Shown here piece by piece: positions 1 through 9,226 of a stretch of DNA of 64,000 nucleotides (the stretch's first letter is position 1; each line of letters starts with the position of its first letter). Position numbers and translations under genes: made by a program. The stretch covers positions 310,001 through 374,000 of the forward strand of contig NZ_BMSX01000006.1 of assembly GCF_014649375.1 (NCBI RefSeq), in the 5' to 3' direction. Origin of the DNA: Streptomyces aurantiogriseus. Its GTDB lineage: Bacteria; Actinomycetota; Actinomycetes; Streptomycetales; Streptomycetaceae. Below the pieces are notes generated by a model. It was not told where the DNA came from. It saw only the letters and a list, made by a program, of their open reading frames with translations, and did not search any database.

Positions 1-707
1 GCCTCGATCATGCGGAGCACCAGGTCGGTGGCGCCGACCTTGAGCAGCATGGTCGTCTCGGACATGTTCGAGTCGCCCACGATGACGTGCAGCCGGCGGT
101 AGCGCTCGGCGTCGGCGTGCGGTTCGTCGCGGGTGTTGATGATGGGCCGGGAGCGGGTCGTCGCCGAGGAGACGCCTTCCCAGATGTGTTCGGCCCGCTG
201 GCTGACGCAGTAGACGGCCCCGCGGGGCGTCTGCAGCACCTTGCCCGCGCCGCAGAGCAGCTGCCGGGTCACCAGGAAGGGGATGAGGATGTCCGCGAGC
301 CGGGAGAACTCCCCGTGCCGGGCCACCAGGTAGTTCTCGTGGCAACCGTAGGAGTTGCCCGCCGAGTCGGTGTTGTTCTTGAAGAGGTAGACGTCGCCCG
401 CGATTCCCTCCTCGTGCAGGCGTCGTTCCGCGTCCACCAGGAGTCCTTCGAGAATGCGCTCGCCGGCCTTGTCGTGGGTGACCAGTTCGATCACGTTGTC
501 ACATTCGGGTGTCGCGTATTCCGGATGCGATCCCACGTCGAGATAGAGGCGGGCGCCGTTCCGCAGAAAGACATTGCTGCTTCGGCCCCATGACACGACA
601 CGGCGGAAGAGGTACCGCGCCACCTCGTCAGGCGACAGGCGGCGCTGTCCCCTGAACGTGCACGTGACGCCGTACTCGTTCTCCAGCCCGAAAATGCGGC
701 GGTCCAT
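1..707 (-). CDS. pafA: Pup-protein ligase PafA, N-terminal 235 residues (3' end outside window)
   Basis: PafA uses ATP to couple the C-terminal glutamate of Pup to substrate lysines, marking proteins for the proteasome. Reading leftward from the ATG at 707 gives MDRRIFGLENEYGV, the characteristic start carrying the nucleotide/Mg-binding glutamates of the carboxylate-amine ligase fold. Further on are a LFKNNTDSAGNSYGCHENY segment and a RPIINTRDEPHADAE segment, both shared with Dop (5475-6986). The gene runs off the left edge. It is separated from prcA by a transporter and a LacI regulator, as I recall for S. coelicolor. No strong ribosome site is visible, but the start fits the family. Confidence 0.95.
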   Translation of the reverse strand, partial: MDRRIFGLENEYGVTCTFRGQRRLSPDEVARYLFRRVVSWGRSSNVFLRNGARLYLDVGSHPEYATPECDNVIELVTHDKAGERILEGLLVDAERRLHEEGIAGDVYLFKNNTDSAGNSYGCHENYLVARHGEFSRLADILIPFLVTRQLLCGAGKVLQTPRGAVYCVSQRAEHIWEGVSSATTRSRPIINTRDEPHADAERYRRLHVIVGDSNMSETTMLLKVGATDLVLRMIE

Positions 708-716
708 GAGTGAACA

Positions 717-2015
717 TTACGCCCGATCCCCTGAACTGAAACGAGGTTCGGCAGCACGGTTTGGATCATTTTCCGATGAAGCCGCAACCACCGCACCCGC
801 AGCGGGAGCTGCGAGTACCCGCCCCGTGGACAGCAGAACCAGCAACGACACGGCGCCCGCGGCACCCGGCACGGCGAAACCCCACAGGGCACCACCCGCC
901 TCCACAACCGGCCCCGCCACGCCCGTTCCGAGCGAGTGACCGACCGTGAACGTGGTCACCAGCCAGGAGAACGCCTCCGTGACCGTACCCCGCGGCGCAT
1001 GCCGGTCGACGATGACGAAGGCACAGGCAATGGCAGGCGCGAGGAACACACCGGCGAGCACCGTGAGTGCCACCATGGCGACAGCTCCCGGCATCAGCAT
1101 CAACGGCAGATAACACACCGCCAGGAACGCCACCAGCACCCGCAGTCGCCGCTCGGGCACACCCGCCCACTGCCGGGCCCCGTACACCACGCCACCCACC
1201 AGCGCACCCAGTCCCAGGGCGGCCATCAGCCACCCGTACACCGTGTCGCCGCCGTGGTCGTCCGCGTACGGCACCGAGGCGACCGTGATCGAGCCGAGAG
1301 CGATCCCGACGAACAGAAAGGCGGCAAGCAGCACGAGCAGCCCGGGCGAGCGCAGCGCGCCGAGCCAGTGCGCCTCACGCGGGGCGGAACGCCACGCGCG
1401 CGCGGGCGGCGAGACGACCACCGACAGCGCCCCGAGCACTCCGACCACGTTCAGGACGAGCAACGCGGCCTGCGCCGACCACAGCGACACGCACAAGGTC
1501 ACCAGCAGCGGACCGACCGTGAACATCACCTCCTGCGCCACCGCGTCCATCGCGTACGCCGTGTGCACCTGGTCCTCCCGGCGCAGCACCGACGGCCACA
1601 GCGCCCGCAGACCGCCCTCCAGCGGCGGGGTGAACAGCCCGGCGGCCGCCACGGCGGCGTACGCGAGCGGGAGCGGATCGGTACCGGCGAAGGCGAAGAC
1701 CGCCATCGCGAGGGCCGAGGCGAGCGCGGCGGGAAGCTGGACGCGTGGCTGGCCGCGCAGGTCGACGAGGCGCCCGAGCAGGGGCTGACCGACGGCGTTG
1801 GCGACGCCGTAGACGGCTGCCAGGGCGCCCGCGAGGCTGTAGCCGCCGCCCTCGGCGCGCACGAACAGCACGATCGCGATGGCGGCCGTGGCGTTGGGCA
1901 GCCGGCCCACGAGCGTGCCCGCCAGCAGCCGCGCCGCGTGCCTCGCCCTGAGGATCTCCAGGTACCCCGCGGCCAATGTCCCGCCTCCGTCGGCTCGCCC
2001 GAGGCGGTGCCTCAC
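717..2015 (-). CDS. MFS family transporter
   Basis: A 432-residue integral membrane protein with about 12 hydrophobic helices and a typical MFS GRLVDLRGQPR loop between helices 2 and 3, so a secondary transporter of unknown substrate. The GTG at 2015 is the longest start; MRHRLGRADG is a short cytoplasmic lead. It ends 9 bases before the pafA start, so it probably shares a transcript with pafA. It is divergent from the LacI-type gene at 2111, which is likely its local regulator through the inverted repeat at 2026-2052. The substrate cannot be read from sequence. Confidence 0.85.
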   Translation of the reverse strand: MRHRLGRADGGGTLAAGYLEILRARHAARLLAGTLVGRLPNATAAIAIVLFVRAEGGGYSLAGALAAVYGVANAVGQPLLGRLVDLRGQPRVQLPAALASALAMAVFAFAGTDPLPLAYAAVAAAGLFTPPLEGGLRALWPSVLRREDQVHTAYAMDAVAQEVMFTVGPLLVTLCVSLWSAQAALLVLNVVGVLGALSVVVSPPARAWRSAPREAHWLGALRSPGLLVLLAAFLFVGIALGSITVASVPYADDHGGDTVYGWLMAALGLGALVGGVVYGARQWAGVPERRLRVLVAFLAVCYLPLMLMPGAVAMVALTVLAGVFLAPAIACAFVIVDRHAPRGTVTEAFSWLVTTFTVGHSLGTGVAGPVVEAGGALWGFAVPGAAGAVSLLVLLSTGRVLAAPAAGAVVAASSENDPNRAAEPRFSSGDRA

Positions 2016-2025
2016 CCTCGGGTTT

Positions 2026-2052
2026 TACGTATAACGTCTCTTGTCATACGTA
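2026..2052. promoter_or_regulatory. Inverted repeat, likely LacI-family operator
   Basis: Between the divergent MFS and LacI genes, TACGTATAAC (2026-2035) faces GTCATACGTA (2043-2052) across 7 bases, with one mismatch. Each arm carries the palindrome TACGTA, and the two copies are exactly 21 bases apart, about two helical turns. The site is AT-rich against its surroundings and lies just upstream of both starts. Binding by the adjacent regulator is inference. Confidence 0.6.
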
Positions 2053-2110
2053 CCATGTGCGCTGTTCACCCGTCCAGAGTGCACGCGCCAGACGAAAGAG
2101 CAGGCCCACG

Positions 2111-3127
2111 GTGGCACGAGGTAGTACGCGCCCGACCAGCCGTGACGTCGCCCAGGCCGCGGGGGTCTCGCAGGCCGCGGTCTCCCTGGTGCTCGGCGAC
2201 AAGTGGCGCGGCCGGGTCTCCGAGGCCACGGCCGAGCGCGTACGGGAGGCCGCCCGGGAACTGGGCTACCGGCCCAACCTCGCCGCCCGCAATCTGCGCC
2301 TGGGCCGCACCCGCACGGTTCTGCTCGTCGTCCCGGCGCTGACCACCGAGTTCTTCGCCGGCGTGTACACGGGCGCGGCCCGGGTCGCCGCCGACCACGG
2401 CTTCGGCGTGGTGCTCTATCCCTCCCCCGAGGGTGTCGGCCCGGCCCGCGACCCCTTCGCCTCCGCCCAGGCCGCCCTGGACGGCGTGATCGCCTCCTCC
2501 ATGGCCGCCGACGCCCTCACCGCCATCCACGGCGACCAGCTGCCCCTGGTGATGCTCGACAGCGATCCGCGGGGCAGCCTCGGCGCGGCCACGGTCAACC
2601 TGGACATCACCGACGGCGCCCGCCGGATCGCCGACCACCTGCTGGGTCTGGGACACCGGCACTTCCTCCACCTGGCGGCGGACGTGCCGTCCTGGACCTT
2701 CGAGGTACGCGCGCGTGAGCTGGCCGCACGGGTCGGCGCGGTGCCGGGGACGTCGGTGCGGACGGCCCGCACCCCGATGTCCATCGAGGGGGCGTTGGCG
2801 GCCTCCGAGGCCGCCCTGAGCGCCCCGGGCCCGCGCCCCACCGCCGTGGTGTGTGACGACGACAAACTGGCCGCCGGCGTCTACAAGGCCGCACGGCGGC
2901 TGGGCCTGCGCATCCCGGACGACATCTCCGTCACCGGCGTCGACGACATCGCCCTGGCCGCCGCCCTCGACCCCGAGCTGACGACCGTACGGCTGGACGC
3001 CGAACTGTTCGGGGAACGGGGCATGCGGGCCCTCCTGGCGGTCCTGGAGGGCCGTACACCCGAGGGCGGGGACATCCCGGTGGAACTGGTCGTCCGAGGC
3101 TCCACGGCGGCGCCAGGCGCCGTCTGA
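2111..3127 (+). CDS. LacI-family transcriptional regulator
   Basis: A 338-residue one-component regulator. The N-terminal helix-turn-helix is clear (TSRDVAQAAGVSQAAVSLVL, then a hinge RVREAARELGYRPN), followed by a periplasmic-binding-protein-like sensor ending around ISVTGVDDIALAAALDPELTTVRLD. I chose the GTG at 2111 because longer in-frame starts would add an atypical lead ahead of the DNA-binding domain. It is divergent from the MFS gene, with the palindromic site between them, and converges on prcA. It probably controls the transporter and itself. The ligand is unknown; a sugar or nucleoside is usual for the family. Confidence 0.88.
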   Translation: MARGSTRPTSRDVAQAAGVSQAAVSLVLGDKWRGRVSEATAERVREAARELGYRPNLAARNLRLGRTRTVLLVVPALTTEFFAGVYTGAARVAADHGFGVVLYPSPEGVGPARDPFASAQAALDGVIASSMAADALTAIHGDQLPLVMLDSDPRGSLGAATVNLDITDGARRIADHLLGLGHRHFLHLAADVPSWTFEVRARELAARVGAVPGTSVRTARTPMSIEGALAASEAALSAPGPRPTAVVCDDDKLAAGVYKAARRLGLRIPDDISVTGVDDIALAAALDPELTTVRLDAELFGERGMRALLAVLEGRTPEGGDIPVELVVRGSTAAPGAV

Positions 3128-3145
3128 GCGCCTCCGGAAACGGGC

Positions 3146-3176
3146 GGTGCCCCGACCGAGGACCGGCCGGGGCACC
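3146..3176. terminator. Bidirectional hairpin between the lacI-type gene and prcA
   Basis: GGTGCCCCG (3146-3154) pairs perfectly with CGGGGCACC (3168-3176), and inner CC/GG pairs extend the stem. It lies between two convergent stop codons (3127 and 3195) and has no long U-tract, as is common in Streptomyces. Confidence 0.7.
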
Positions 3177-3194
3177 CACAGGGCGAGGAGGGGC

Positions 3195-3938
3195 TCACTC
3201 CTCTTCGGAGTCGCTGTCGTCCTTCGAGAGGTCCGCGCCACCGCCCGCCAGCAGCCGGGACAGCTGCGGGCCGACGATCCGCCTGAACTTCCGCGACTGC
3301 GGCCGCGTACGGTCCAGCACCGCGACCTCCAGGCGCTCGGCGGGGATCTCCCGCTGCGTGCCGTTCGTGTCGCGGGACAGGGCCTGGACGGCCAGCTTGA
3401 GGGCCTCGGCGAGGGTCATGCCGTCCTGGTGGCGCTGGTCCAGGTAGCTGCTGATCTGCTCGGCGTTGCCGCCGACCGCGACCGAGCCGTGCTCGTCGAC
3501 GATCGACCCGTCGTGCGGCAGCCGGTAGATCTGGTCGCCGTCCGGCGTCTCGCCCACCTCCGCCACGACCAGCTCCACCTCGTACGGCTTCTCCCCCGCC
3601 GAGGAGAAGATCGTGCCGAGCGTCTGGGCGTAGACGTTGGCGAGACCGCGGGCGGTCACGTCGTCCCGGTCATAGGTGTAACCGCGCAGGTCGGCGTAGC
3701 GCACACCGCCGATCCGCAGGTTCTCGTACTCGTTGTACTTGCCGGCGGCCGCGAAGCCGATCCGGTCGTAGATCTCGCTGAACTTGTGCAGCGCGCGGGA
3801 CGGGTTCTCGCCGACGAAGACGATGCCGTCGGAGTACTGCAGCACGACCAGACTGCGACCACGGGCGATGCCCTTGCGCGCGTACTCCGCGCGGTCGGCC
3901 ATCGCCTGCTGGGGTGAGACATAGAACGGCGTCGACAC
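3195..3938 (-). CDS. prcA: 20S proteasome alpha subunit
   Basis: A 247-residue structural subunit of the outer rings of the 20S proteasome. It has the alpha N-terminal gate region MSTPFYVSPQQAMADRAEYARKGIARGRS, the conserved GENPSRALHKFSEIYDRIGF block, and RLPHDGSIVDEHGSVAVGGN. The C-terminus is a short acidic tail (SKDDSDSEEE). From memory the S. coelicolor protein is slightly longer, with the difference in this tail. It lies 59 bases downstream of prcB in the same leftward operon, and the alpha rings it forms are the docking site for Arc. Very secure. Confidence 0.97.
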   Translation of the reverse strand: MSTPFYVSPQQAMADRAEYARKGIARGRSLVVLQYSDGIVFVGENPSRALHKFSEIYDRIGFAAAGKYNEYENLRIGGVRYADLRGYTYDRDDVTARGLANVYAQTLGTIFSSAGEKPYEVELVVAEVGETPDGDQIYRLPHDGSIVDEHGSVAVGGNAEQISSYLDQRHQDGMTLAEALKLAVQALSRDTNGTQREIPAERLEVAVLDRTRPQSRKFRRIVGPQLSRLLAGGGADLSKDDSDSEEE

Positions 3939-3997
3939 CGGTTATCCGTCCCTTTCTGTGGAAGTCACTCGATCACCTTGCCAACAGGGGCGGCCGG

Positions 3998-4843
3998 CTA
4001 CAGCAGCGCGGCCCGCGGGCCGTCCGGCTGCTCCAGACGGCGCTCCAGCACCGAGCGGGCGATGTCGGACGACTCGTCCTCGGTGATCCGGCGGAAGCCG
4101 TCCTCGGTGATCACGGTGACGATGGGGTAGATCCGGCGGGCGACATCGGGACCACCGGTCGCCGAGTCGTCGTCTGCCGCGTCGTACAGGGCCTGTACCA
4201 CGAGCATCGTGGCCTGGTCCTCGGTCAGGTCCTCACGGAAGAGCTTCTTCATGGCGCCCCGCGCGAAGATCGAGCCGGAGCCGGTGGCGGCGTAGTTGTG
4301 CTCCTCGGAACGGCCGCCGGTGACGTCGTAGGAGAAGATCCGGCCCTTGCCGCGGTCCACGTCGTACCCGGCGAAGAGCGGCACCACGGCCAGGCCCTGC
4401 ATGGCCATGCCGAGGTTGGAGCGGATCATCGTGGACAGCCGGTTCGCCTTGCCCTCGAGCGAGAGCTGCGCGCCCTCGACCTTCTCGAAGTGCTCCAGCT
4501 CCAGCTGGAACAGCTTGACCATCTCGACGGCCAGACCGGCGGTGCCGGCGATGCCGACGGCCGAGTACTCGTCCGCCGGGAACACCTTCTCGATGTCCCG
4601 CTGCGCGATGACGTTGCCCATGGTGGCCCGCCGGTCACCGGCCAGCACCACGCCGCCGGGGAAGGTCACGGCCACGATCGTGGTGCCGTGCGGCGCCTCG
4701 ATCACACCCTGAGTGGGGGGCAGTTGCCGGTTGCCGGGCAGCAGCTCAGGCTGGTGCGCGGACAGGAAGTCCATGAACGAAGAGGATCCAGGCGTCAGGA
4801 AGGCTGCTGGTAGACGCCCGATGCCACGAGAGTTGGCTTCCAC
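3998..4843 (-). CDS. prcB: 20S proteasome beta subunit
   Basis: The 281-residue catalytic subunit, made as a precursor. The propeptide of about 53 residues ends at the IEAPHG/TTIVAV junction; autocleavage after Gly53 exposes Thr54 as the N-terminal nucleophile. The conserved GDRRATMGN and the lysine/aspartate region follow. I chose the GTG at 4843, preceded by a strong GGAAGGA at good spacing, over the ATG ten codons upstream (4873), which has no ribosome site; 281 residues also matches my memory of the S. coelicolor protein. About 224 bases separate it from pup, so an extra promoter there is possible. Confidence 0.96.
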   Translation of the reverse strand: MEANSRGIGRLPAAFLTPGSSSFMDFLSAHQPELLPGNRQLPPTQGVIEAPHGTTIVAVTFPGGVVLAGDRRATMGNVIAQRDIEKVFPADEYSAVGIAGTAGLAVEMVKLFQLELEHFEKVEGAQLSLEGKANRLSTMIRSNLGMAMQGLAVVPLFAGYDVDRGKGRIFSYDVTGGRSEEHNYAATGSGSIFARGAMKKLFREDLTEDQATMLVVQALYDAADDDSATGGPDVARRIYPIVTVITEDGFRRITEDESSDIARSVLERRLEQPDGPRAALL

Positions 4844-5067
4844 GAGATTCCTTCCGGATAGGCCGAATTTCATAGGTGAAGCATCGGTATGGCAGGGACC
4901 TTACCCGGCTCGCGGCGGTGATCCACATGTCCGGCCGAAGCCTTCCCGCGGATCACGTTTCACCCCGTCCGGAGTACGAGGACCGGTGAACCCATGACGG
5001 ATCGCGGGCTCACCGGTCGCTCACACCCCCGCACCCTCGAACCGTCGATTCGAAGGCAAAGACGGTT

Positions 5068-5286
5068 TTACTGGCCGCCCTTTTGCACGAAGGAGCGGAC
5101 GAAGTCCTCGGCGTTCTCCTCGAGGACGTCGTCGATCTCGTCCAGCACGGAGTCCACATCGTCACTCAGCTTCTCGTGGCGCTCCTTGAGGTCCTCCGAA
5201 GCCTGCGCCTCTGCCGCCTGCTCCTCGACCTCCTCCGTGGAGCGCGTCGCCTTCTGCTGGCCGCCGCCGGTGTCCTTGGTCGCCAT
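5068..5286 (-). CDS. pup: Prokaryotic ubiquitin-like protein Pup
   Basis: A 72-residue intrinsically disordered protein tag. It begins MATKDTGGGQQKATR, has the coiled-coil-forming central part that binds Arc (EDLKERHEKLSDDVDSVLDE), and ends FVRSFVQKGGQ. The terminal Gln means it must be deamidated by Dop before PafA can conjugate it. I chose the ATG at 5286, preceded by GGTGAGGG, over an in-frame ATG ten codons upstream. A TAGGGT-like -10 box on the minus strand at 5356-5361 would give an independent leader of about 70 bases; that promoter is inference. Confidence 0.97.
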   Translation of the reverse strand: MATKDTGGGQQKATRSTEEVEEQAAEAQASEDLKERHEKLSDDVDSVLDEIDDVLEENAEDFVRSFVQKGGQ

Positions 5287-5474
5287 AACCCTCACCCCGC
5301 TCAGTTCGCCCGACATGGTCGACAGGTCGGCATCCTGCCGATCGGTGATGATCAGACCCTACAAGCCGGGTCCGACATCGGCCCCGCAGTTCCTACAACG
5401 TACGGGGCCCACCTCGATGATTCCCGGACGCCGGGGTTTCCACCCTGGCCGCCCGGGTCCGGCCGAGTACCCGC

Positions 5475-6986
5475 TCAGCCGCCCGACAAGACCCTGACCA
5501 GGTCTTCCGCCGTGCGGCAACGATCCAGGAGCTCCTTGACGTGATTTCGCGTTCCGCGAAGCGGCTCCAGGGTTGGAACGCGCTGCAGGCTGTCGCGGCC
5601 GGGCAGGTCGAAGATGACCGAGTCCCAGGAGGCCGCCGCGACGTCGTCGGCGTACTGCTCCAGGCAGCGGCCACGGAAGTACGCGCGCGTGTCCTCCGGG
5701 GGCTTGGACATGGCCCGCTCGACGTCGCCCTCGTCCAGCAGCCGCTTCATCCGCCCGCGGGCCACGAGACGGTTGTAGAGCCCCTTCTCGGGCCGTACGT
5801 CGGCGTACTGGAGGTCGACGAGGTGCAGGCGGGCCGCGTCCCAGTCGAGGCTGTCACGGCGCCGGTAACCCTCCATGAGCTCGCGCTTGGCGATCCAGTC
5901 CAGCTCGCCGGCGAGGCTCATCGGGTCGTTCTCCAGGCGCGTGAGGGTGTCCTCCCAGCGTGCCAGGACGTCCTTGGTCTGTTCGTCGGCGTCGGCGCCG
6001 AAGCGCTCCTCCACGTACTTGCGCGACAGCTCGTAGTACTCCATCTGCAACTGGACCGCGGTGAGTGTGCGGCCGCTGCGCAGCGTGACCAGACGCTTCA
6101 GAGTCGGGTCGTGGGAGACCTGGTGGAGGGTGCGGACGGGCTGGTCGACGGCCAGGTCCACGGCGATGAAGCCGTCCTCGATCATGGACAGGACCAGGGC
6201 GGTCGTGCCCAGCTTGAGGTAGGTCGAGATCTCGGAGAGGTTCGCGTCGCCGATGATCACATGGAGGCGGCGGTACTTCTCGGCGTCGGCGTGCGGCTCG
6301 TCGCGGGTGTTGATGATCGGGCGCTTGAGGGTGGTCTCCAGACCGACCTCGACCTCGAAGTAGTCCGCGCGCTGACTGAGCTGGAAGCCGTGCTCGTGCC
6401 CGTCCTGACCGATGCCGACGCGGCCCGCTCCGGCGAAGACCTGGCGGGAGACGAAGAAGGGCGTGAGGTGGCGCACGATGTCCGAGAAGGCGGTCTCCCG
6501 CTTCATCAGGTAGTTCTCGTGCGTGCCGTAGGAGGCGCCCTTGTTGTCGGTGTTGTTCTTGTAGAGGTGGATGGGCTGGGCGCCGGGGAGCGCGGCGGCG
6601 CGCTCGGCTGCCTCCGCCATGATCCGCTCGCCGGCCTTGTCCCAGAGGACGGCGTCCCGCGGGTTGGTGACCTCGGGCGCGCTGTACTCCGGGTGAGCGT
6701 GGTCGACGTAGAGCCGCGCGCCGTTGGTGAGGATCACGTTGGCGAGGCCGATGTCCTCGTCGGTGAGCTGGCTGGCGTCGGCGGCCTCGCGGGCGAGGTC
6801 GAAGCCTCGCGCGTCCCGCAGCGGGTTCTCCTCCTCGAAGTCCCAGCGAGCCCGGCGGGCCCGGTGCATCGCCGCCGCGTACGCGTTGACGATCTGGGAC
6901 GAGGTGAGCATGGCATTGGCGTTCGGGTGGCCGGGGACGGAGATCCCGTACTCCGTCTCGATGCCCATTACTCGCCGTACGGTCAT
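5475..6986 (-). CDS. dop: Pup deamidase/depupylase Dop
   Basis: A 503-residue paralogue of PafA. It deamidates the C-terminal Gln of Pup to Glu and also removes Pup from substrates, with ATP as cofactor. It opens MTVRRVMGIETEYGIS, followed by the extra Dop-loop region around residues 38-80 (EEENPLRDARGFDLAREAAD) that PafA lacks. It then shows HLYKNNTDNKGASYGTHENY and RPIINTRDEPHADAEKYRR, both shared with PafA. It lies between arc and pup in the leftward proteasome operon. A hairpin at 7174-7207 separates it from arc, so it may have its own promoter. Confidence 0.96.
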   Translation of the reverse strand: MTVRRVMGIETEYGISVPGHPNANAMLTSSQIVNAYAAAMHRARRARWDFEEENPLRDARGFDLAREAADASQLTDEDIGLANVILTNGARLYVDHAHPEYSAPEVTNPRDAVLWDKAGERIMAEAAERAAALPGAQPIHLYKNNTDNKGASYGTHENYLMKRETAFSDIVRHLTPFFVSRQVFAGAGRVGIGQDGHEHGFQLSQRADYFEVEVGLETTLKRPIINTRDEPHADAEKYRRLHVIIGDANLSEISTYLKLGTTALVLSMIEDGFIAVDLAVDQPVRTLHQVSHDPTLKRLVTLRSGRTLTAVQLQMEYYELSRKYVEERFGADADEQTKDVLARWEDTLTRLENDPMSLAGELDWIAKRELMEGYRRRDSLDWDAARLHLVDLQYADVRPEKGLYNRLVARGRMKRLLDEGDVERAMSKPPEDTRAYFRGRCLEQYADDVAAASWDSVIFDLPGRDSLQRVPTLEPLRGTRNHVKELLDRCRTAEDLVRVLSGG

Positions 6987-7173
6987 GCGGCCCTCCTTGC
7001 CCGGCGGCGCCCTCGGTCATGGGCGCCACTCCAGTACCGCGGGTGCTCCGGTGCGTGTGCGGTGCCCGTCCCCGCACTGCGCCCGGCGGTACGGAAGAGC
7101 CTAGAACGCCTCTGCGCTGGTGGGGAGATCATTTGCGTCATTGCCTGCTCCAGCCGTGGCCCGAAAAACAGTC

Positions 7174-7207
7174 GGCTGCGGGTACCCGGTGAAGGGCACC
7201 CGCAGCC
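7174..7207 (-). terminator. Intrinsic terminator after arc
   Basis: GGCTGCGGGT (7174-7183) and ACCCGCAGCC (7198-7207) form a perfect 10-bp stem immediately after the arc stop. On the minus strand it is followed by GACTGTTTTTCGG, a short U-tract, making this one of the most classical terminators in the window. Confidence 0.75.
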
Positions 7208-7216
7208 GCCCTGGTT

Positions 7217-8983
7217 TTACAGGTACTGTCCGGTGTTCGCCACCGTGTCGATGGAGCGTCCGGTGTCCGCGCCCTGCTTTCCGGTGATGAGGGTGCGGAT
7301 GTAGACGATCCGCTCGCCCTTCTTTCCGGAGATCCTGGCCCAGTCGTCCGGGTTGGTGGTGTTCGGCAGGTCCTCGTTCTCCTTGAACTCGTCCACGCAG
7401 GCCTGGAGGAGGTGGGAGACGCGAAGGCCCTTCTGGTTCTTCTCGAGGAAGTCCTTGATCGCCATTTTCTTGGCGCGGCCCACGATGTTCTCGATCATGG
7501 CGCCGGAGTTGAAGTCCTTGAAGTAGAGGACTTCCTTGTCGCCATTGGCGTAGGTGACTTCCAGGAAGCGGTTTTCCTCGGATTCAGCGTACATGTGTTC
7601 CACAGCCGTCTGGATCATGCTCTGGACGGTGGTGGTCTTGTCGCCGCCGTGCTCGCCGAGGTCGTCCGAGTGGAGCGGGAGACGCTCGGTGAGGTACTTG
7701 CCGAAGATGTCCTTGGCCGCCTCGGCGTCCGGACGCTCGATCTTGATCTTCACATCCAGCCGGCCGGGGCGCAGGATGGCCGGGTCGATCATGTCCTCGC
7801 GGTTGGAGGCGCCGATCACGACCACGTTCTGCAGGCCCTCCACACCGTCGATCTCGGCGAGCAGCTGCGGGACGATGGTGTTCTCCACGTCCGAGCTGAC
7901 ACCGGAGCCACGGGTGCGGAAGAGGGACTCCATCTCGTCGAAGAAGACGATCACGGGGGTGCCCTCGCTGGCCTTCTCACGAGCACGCTGGAAGACGAGG
8001 CGGATCTGCCGCTCGGTCTCACCGACGTACTTGTTCAGCAGCTCGGGGCCCTTGATGTTGAGGAAGAAGCTCTTGCCGGCGGCCTGGCCGGTGACCTCGG
8101 CGACCTTCTTGGCCAGCGAGTTGGCGACGGCCTTGGCGATCAGTGTCTTACCGCATCCAGGGGGACCGTAGAGCAGGACGCCCTTGGGCGGCCGCAGTTC
8201 GTGCTCCTTGAACAGGTCGGGGTAGAGGTACGGAAGCTCGACCGCGTCGCGGATGGCCTCGATCTGGTTGCCGAGGCCGCCGATCTGCTCGTAGCCGATG
8301 TCGGGGACCTCTTCGAGGACGAGTTCCTCGACCTCGCTCTTGGGAACGACCTCGTAGACGTAGCCGGAGCGGGGTTCGAGCAGCAGGGCGTCGCCGGGGC
8401 GGATGGTGACGTCCAGCAGCGGCTCGGCGAGCCGTACCACCCGTTCCTCGTCGGTGTGCCCGAGCACCAGGGCGCGCTCGCCGTCCTCGAGGATCTCCTT
8501 GAGGGTGACGATGTCCCCGACGCGCTCGAACTCCATGGCCTCGACCACGTTGAGCGCTTCGTTGAGCATCAGTTCCTGGCCGCGCCGGAGCTCCTCGAGC
8601 TCGACGCTGGGGCTGACGTTCACCCGGAGCTTGCGGCCCCCGGTGAAGATGTCGGCGGTGCCGTCCTCGTTCGCCTGCAGGAAGACACCGAAGCCGGCCG
8701 GGGGCTGTGCGAGCCGGTCGACTTCTTCCTTGAGGGCCACGATCTGGTCTCGGGCCTCGCGGAGCGTGTTGGCGAGTCGCTCGTTCTGGGCGGATACGCC
8801 GGCCAGGTTGGTCTGCAGCTCGACGATCCGCTCTTCGAGAATCCTCGTGTGTCGCGGAGAGTCGGCGAGCTTGCGTCGCAGGACGGCGATCTCCTGCTCA
8901 AGGTAAGCGATCTGCCCGGCCGGGTCGTCGGACCCTCGTCCCGGGCGGATGCCGCGGTTCATGTCGTCGTCGTGGGCTGCCAC
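7217..8983 (-). CDS. arc: Proteasomal AAA ATPase ARC (Mpa)
   Basis: A 588-residue hexameric unfoldase that recognises Pup and threads substrates into PrcBA. Domains: coiled coil about residues 25-92; double OB region about 95-220; AAA module with Walker A GPPGCGKT at 273-280 and Walker B IVFFDE ending at residue 350; extreme C-terminus GQYL, the penultimate-tyrosine motif that opens the proteasome gate. I chose the GTG at 8983 with GGAGGTGAGG just upstream, giving the family's MAAHDDD start; an ATG six codons further out is less likely. It heads the leftward operon and is divergent from the ferredoxin gene. Confidence 0.97.
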   Translation of the reverse strand: MAAHDDDMNRGIRPGRGSDDPAGQIAYLEQEIAVLRRKLADSPRHTRILEERIVELQTNLAGVSAQNERLANTLREARDQIVALKEEVDRLAQPPAGFGVFLQANEDGTADIFTGGRKLRVNVSPSVELEELRRGQELMLNEALNVVEAMEFERVGDIVTLKEILEDGERALVLGHTDEERVVRLAEPLLDVTIRPGDALLLEPRSGYVYEVVPKSEVEELVLEEVPDIGYEQIGGLGNQIEAIRDAVELPYLYPDLFKEHELRPPKGVLLYGPPGCGKTLIAKAVANSLAKKVAEVTGQAAGKSFFLNIKGPELLNKYVGETERQIRLVFQRAREKASEGTPVIVFFDEMESLFRTRGSGVSSDVENTIVPQLLAEIDGVEGLQNVVVIGASNREDMIDPAILRPGRLDVKIKIERPDAEAAKDIFGKYLTERLPLHSDDLGEHGGDKTTTVQSMIQTAVEHMYAESEENRFLEVTYANGDKEVLYFKDFNSGAMIENIVGRAKKMAIKDFLEKNQKGLRVSHLLQACVDEFKENEDLPNTTNPDDWARISGKKGERIVYIRTLITGKQGADTGRSIDTVANTGQYL

Positions 8984-9021
8984 GGTCCTCACCTCCTCCA
9001 AGGGGAGCTGGACGCTTCCAG

Positions 9022-9049
9022 ACCCTACCTGGGTGGGTGTCGATTGAAA
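9022..9049 (-). promoter_or_regulatory. Candidate arc promoter
   Basis: On the minus strand TTTCAA (9044-9049) and TAGGGT (9022-9027) are separated by 16 bases, a reasonable fit to a vegetative sigma promoter. It would give an arc leader of roughly 30 bases. This is pattern recognition only. Confidence 0.4.
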
Positions 9050-9226
9050 CCCCTAGATCACAAAGACTGTCGGGGTGTGTCCGATCTTCACCCTTGCGCT
9101 CTCCCTCACGCCAGGGGAATACCCACCGAACATGATTGGAAAGCGGCCGGAGGTAGGGTCGAAGTGTTCAACACCCGCCAGAGCCTGCATCGTTCCCGTG
9201 CGGCTCTGCACTAAACGGCAGGAGAT

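Noticed and set aside
1976..2110. N-terminal extension of the LacI-type gene
   Set aside because: The extension runs through the operator-like repeat and overlaps the divergent MFS start; the GTG at 2111 gives the normal family start.
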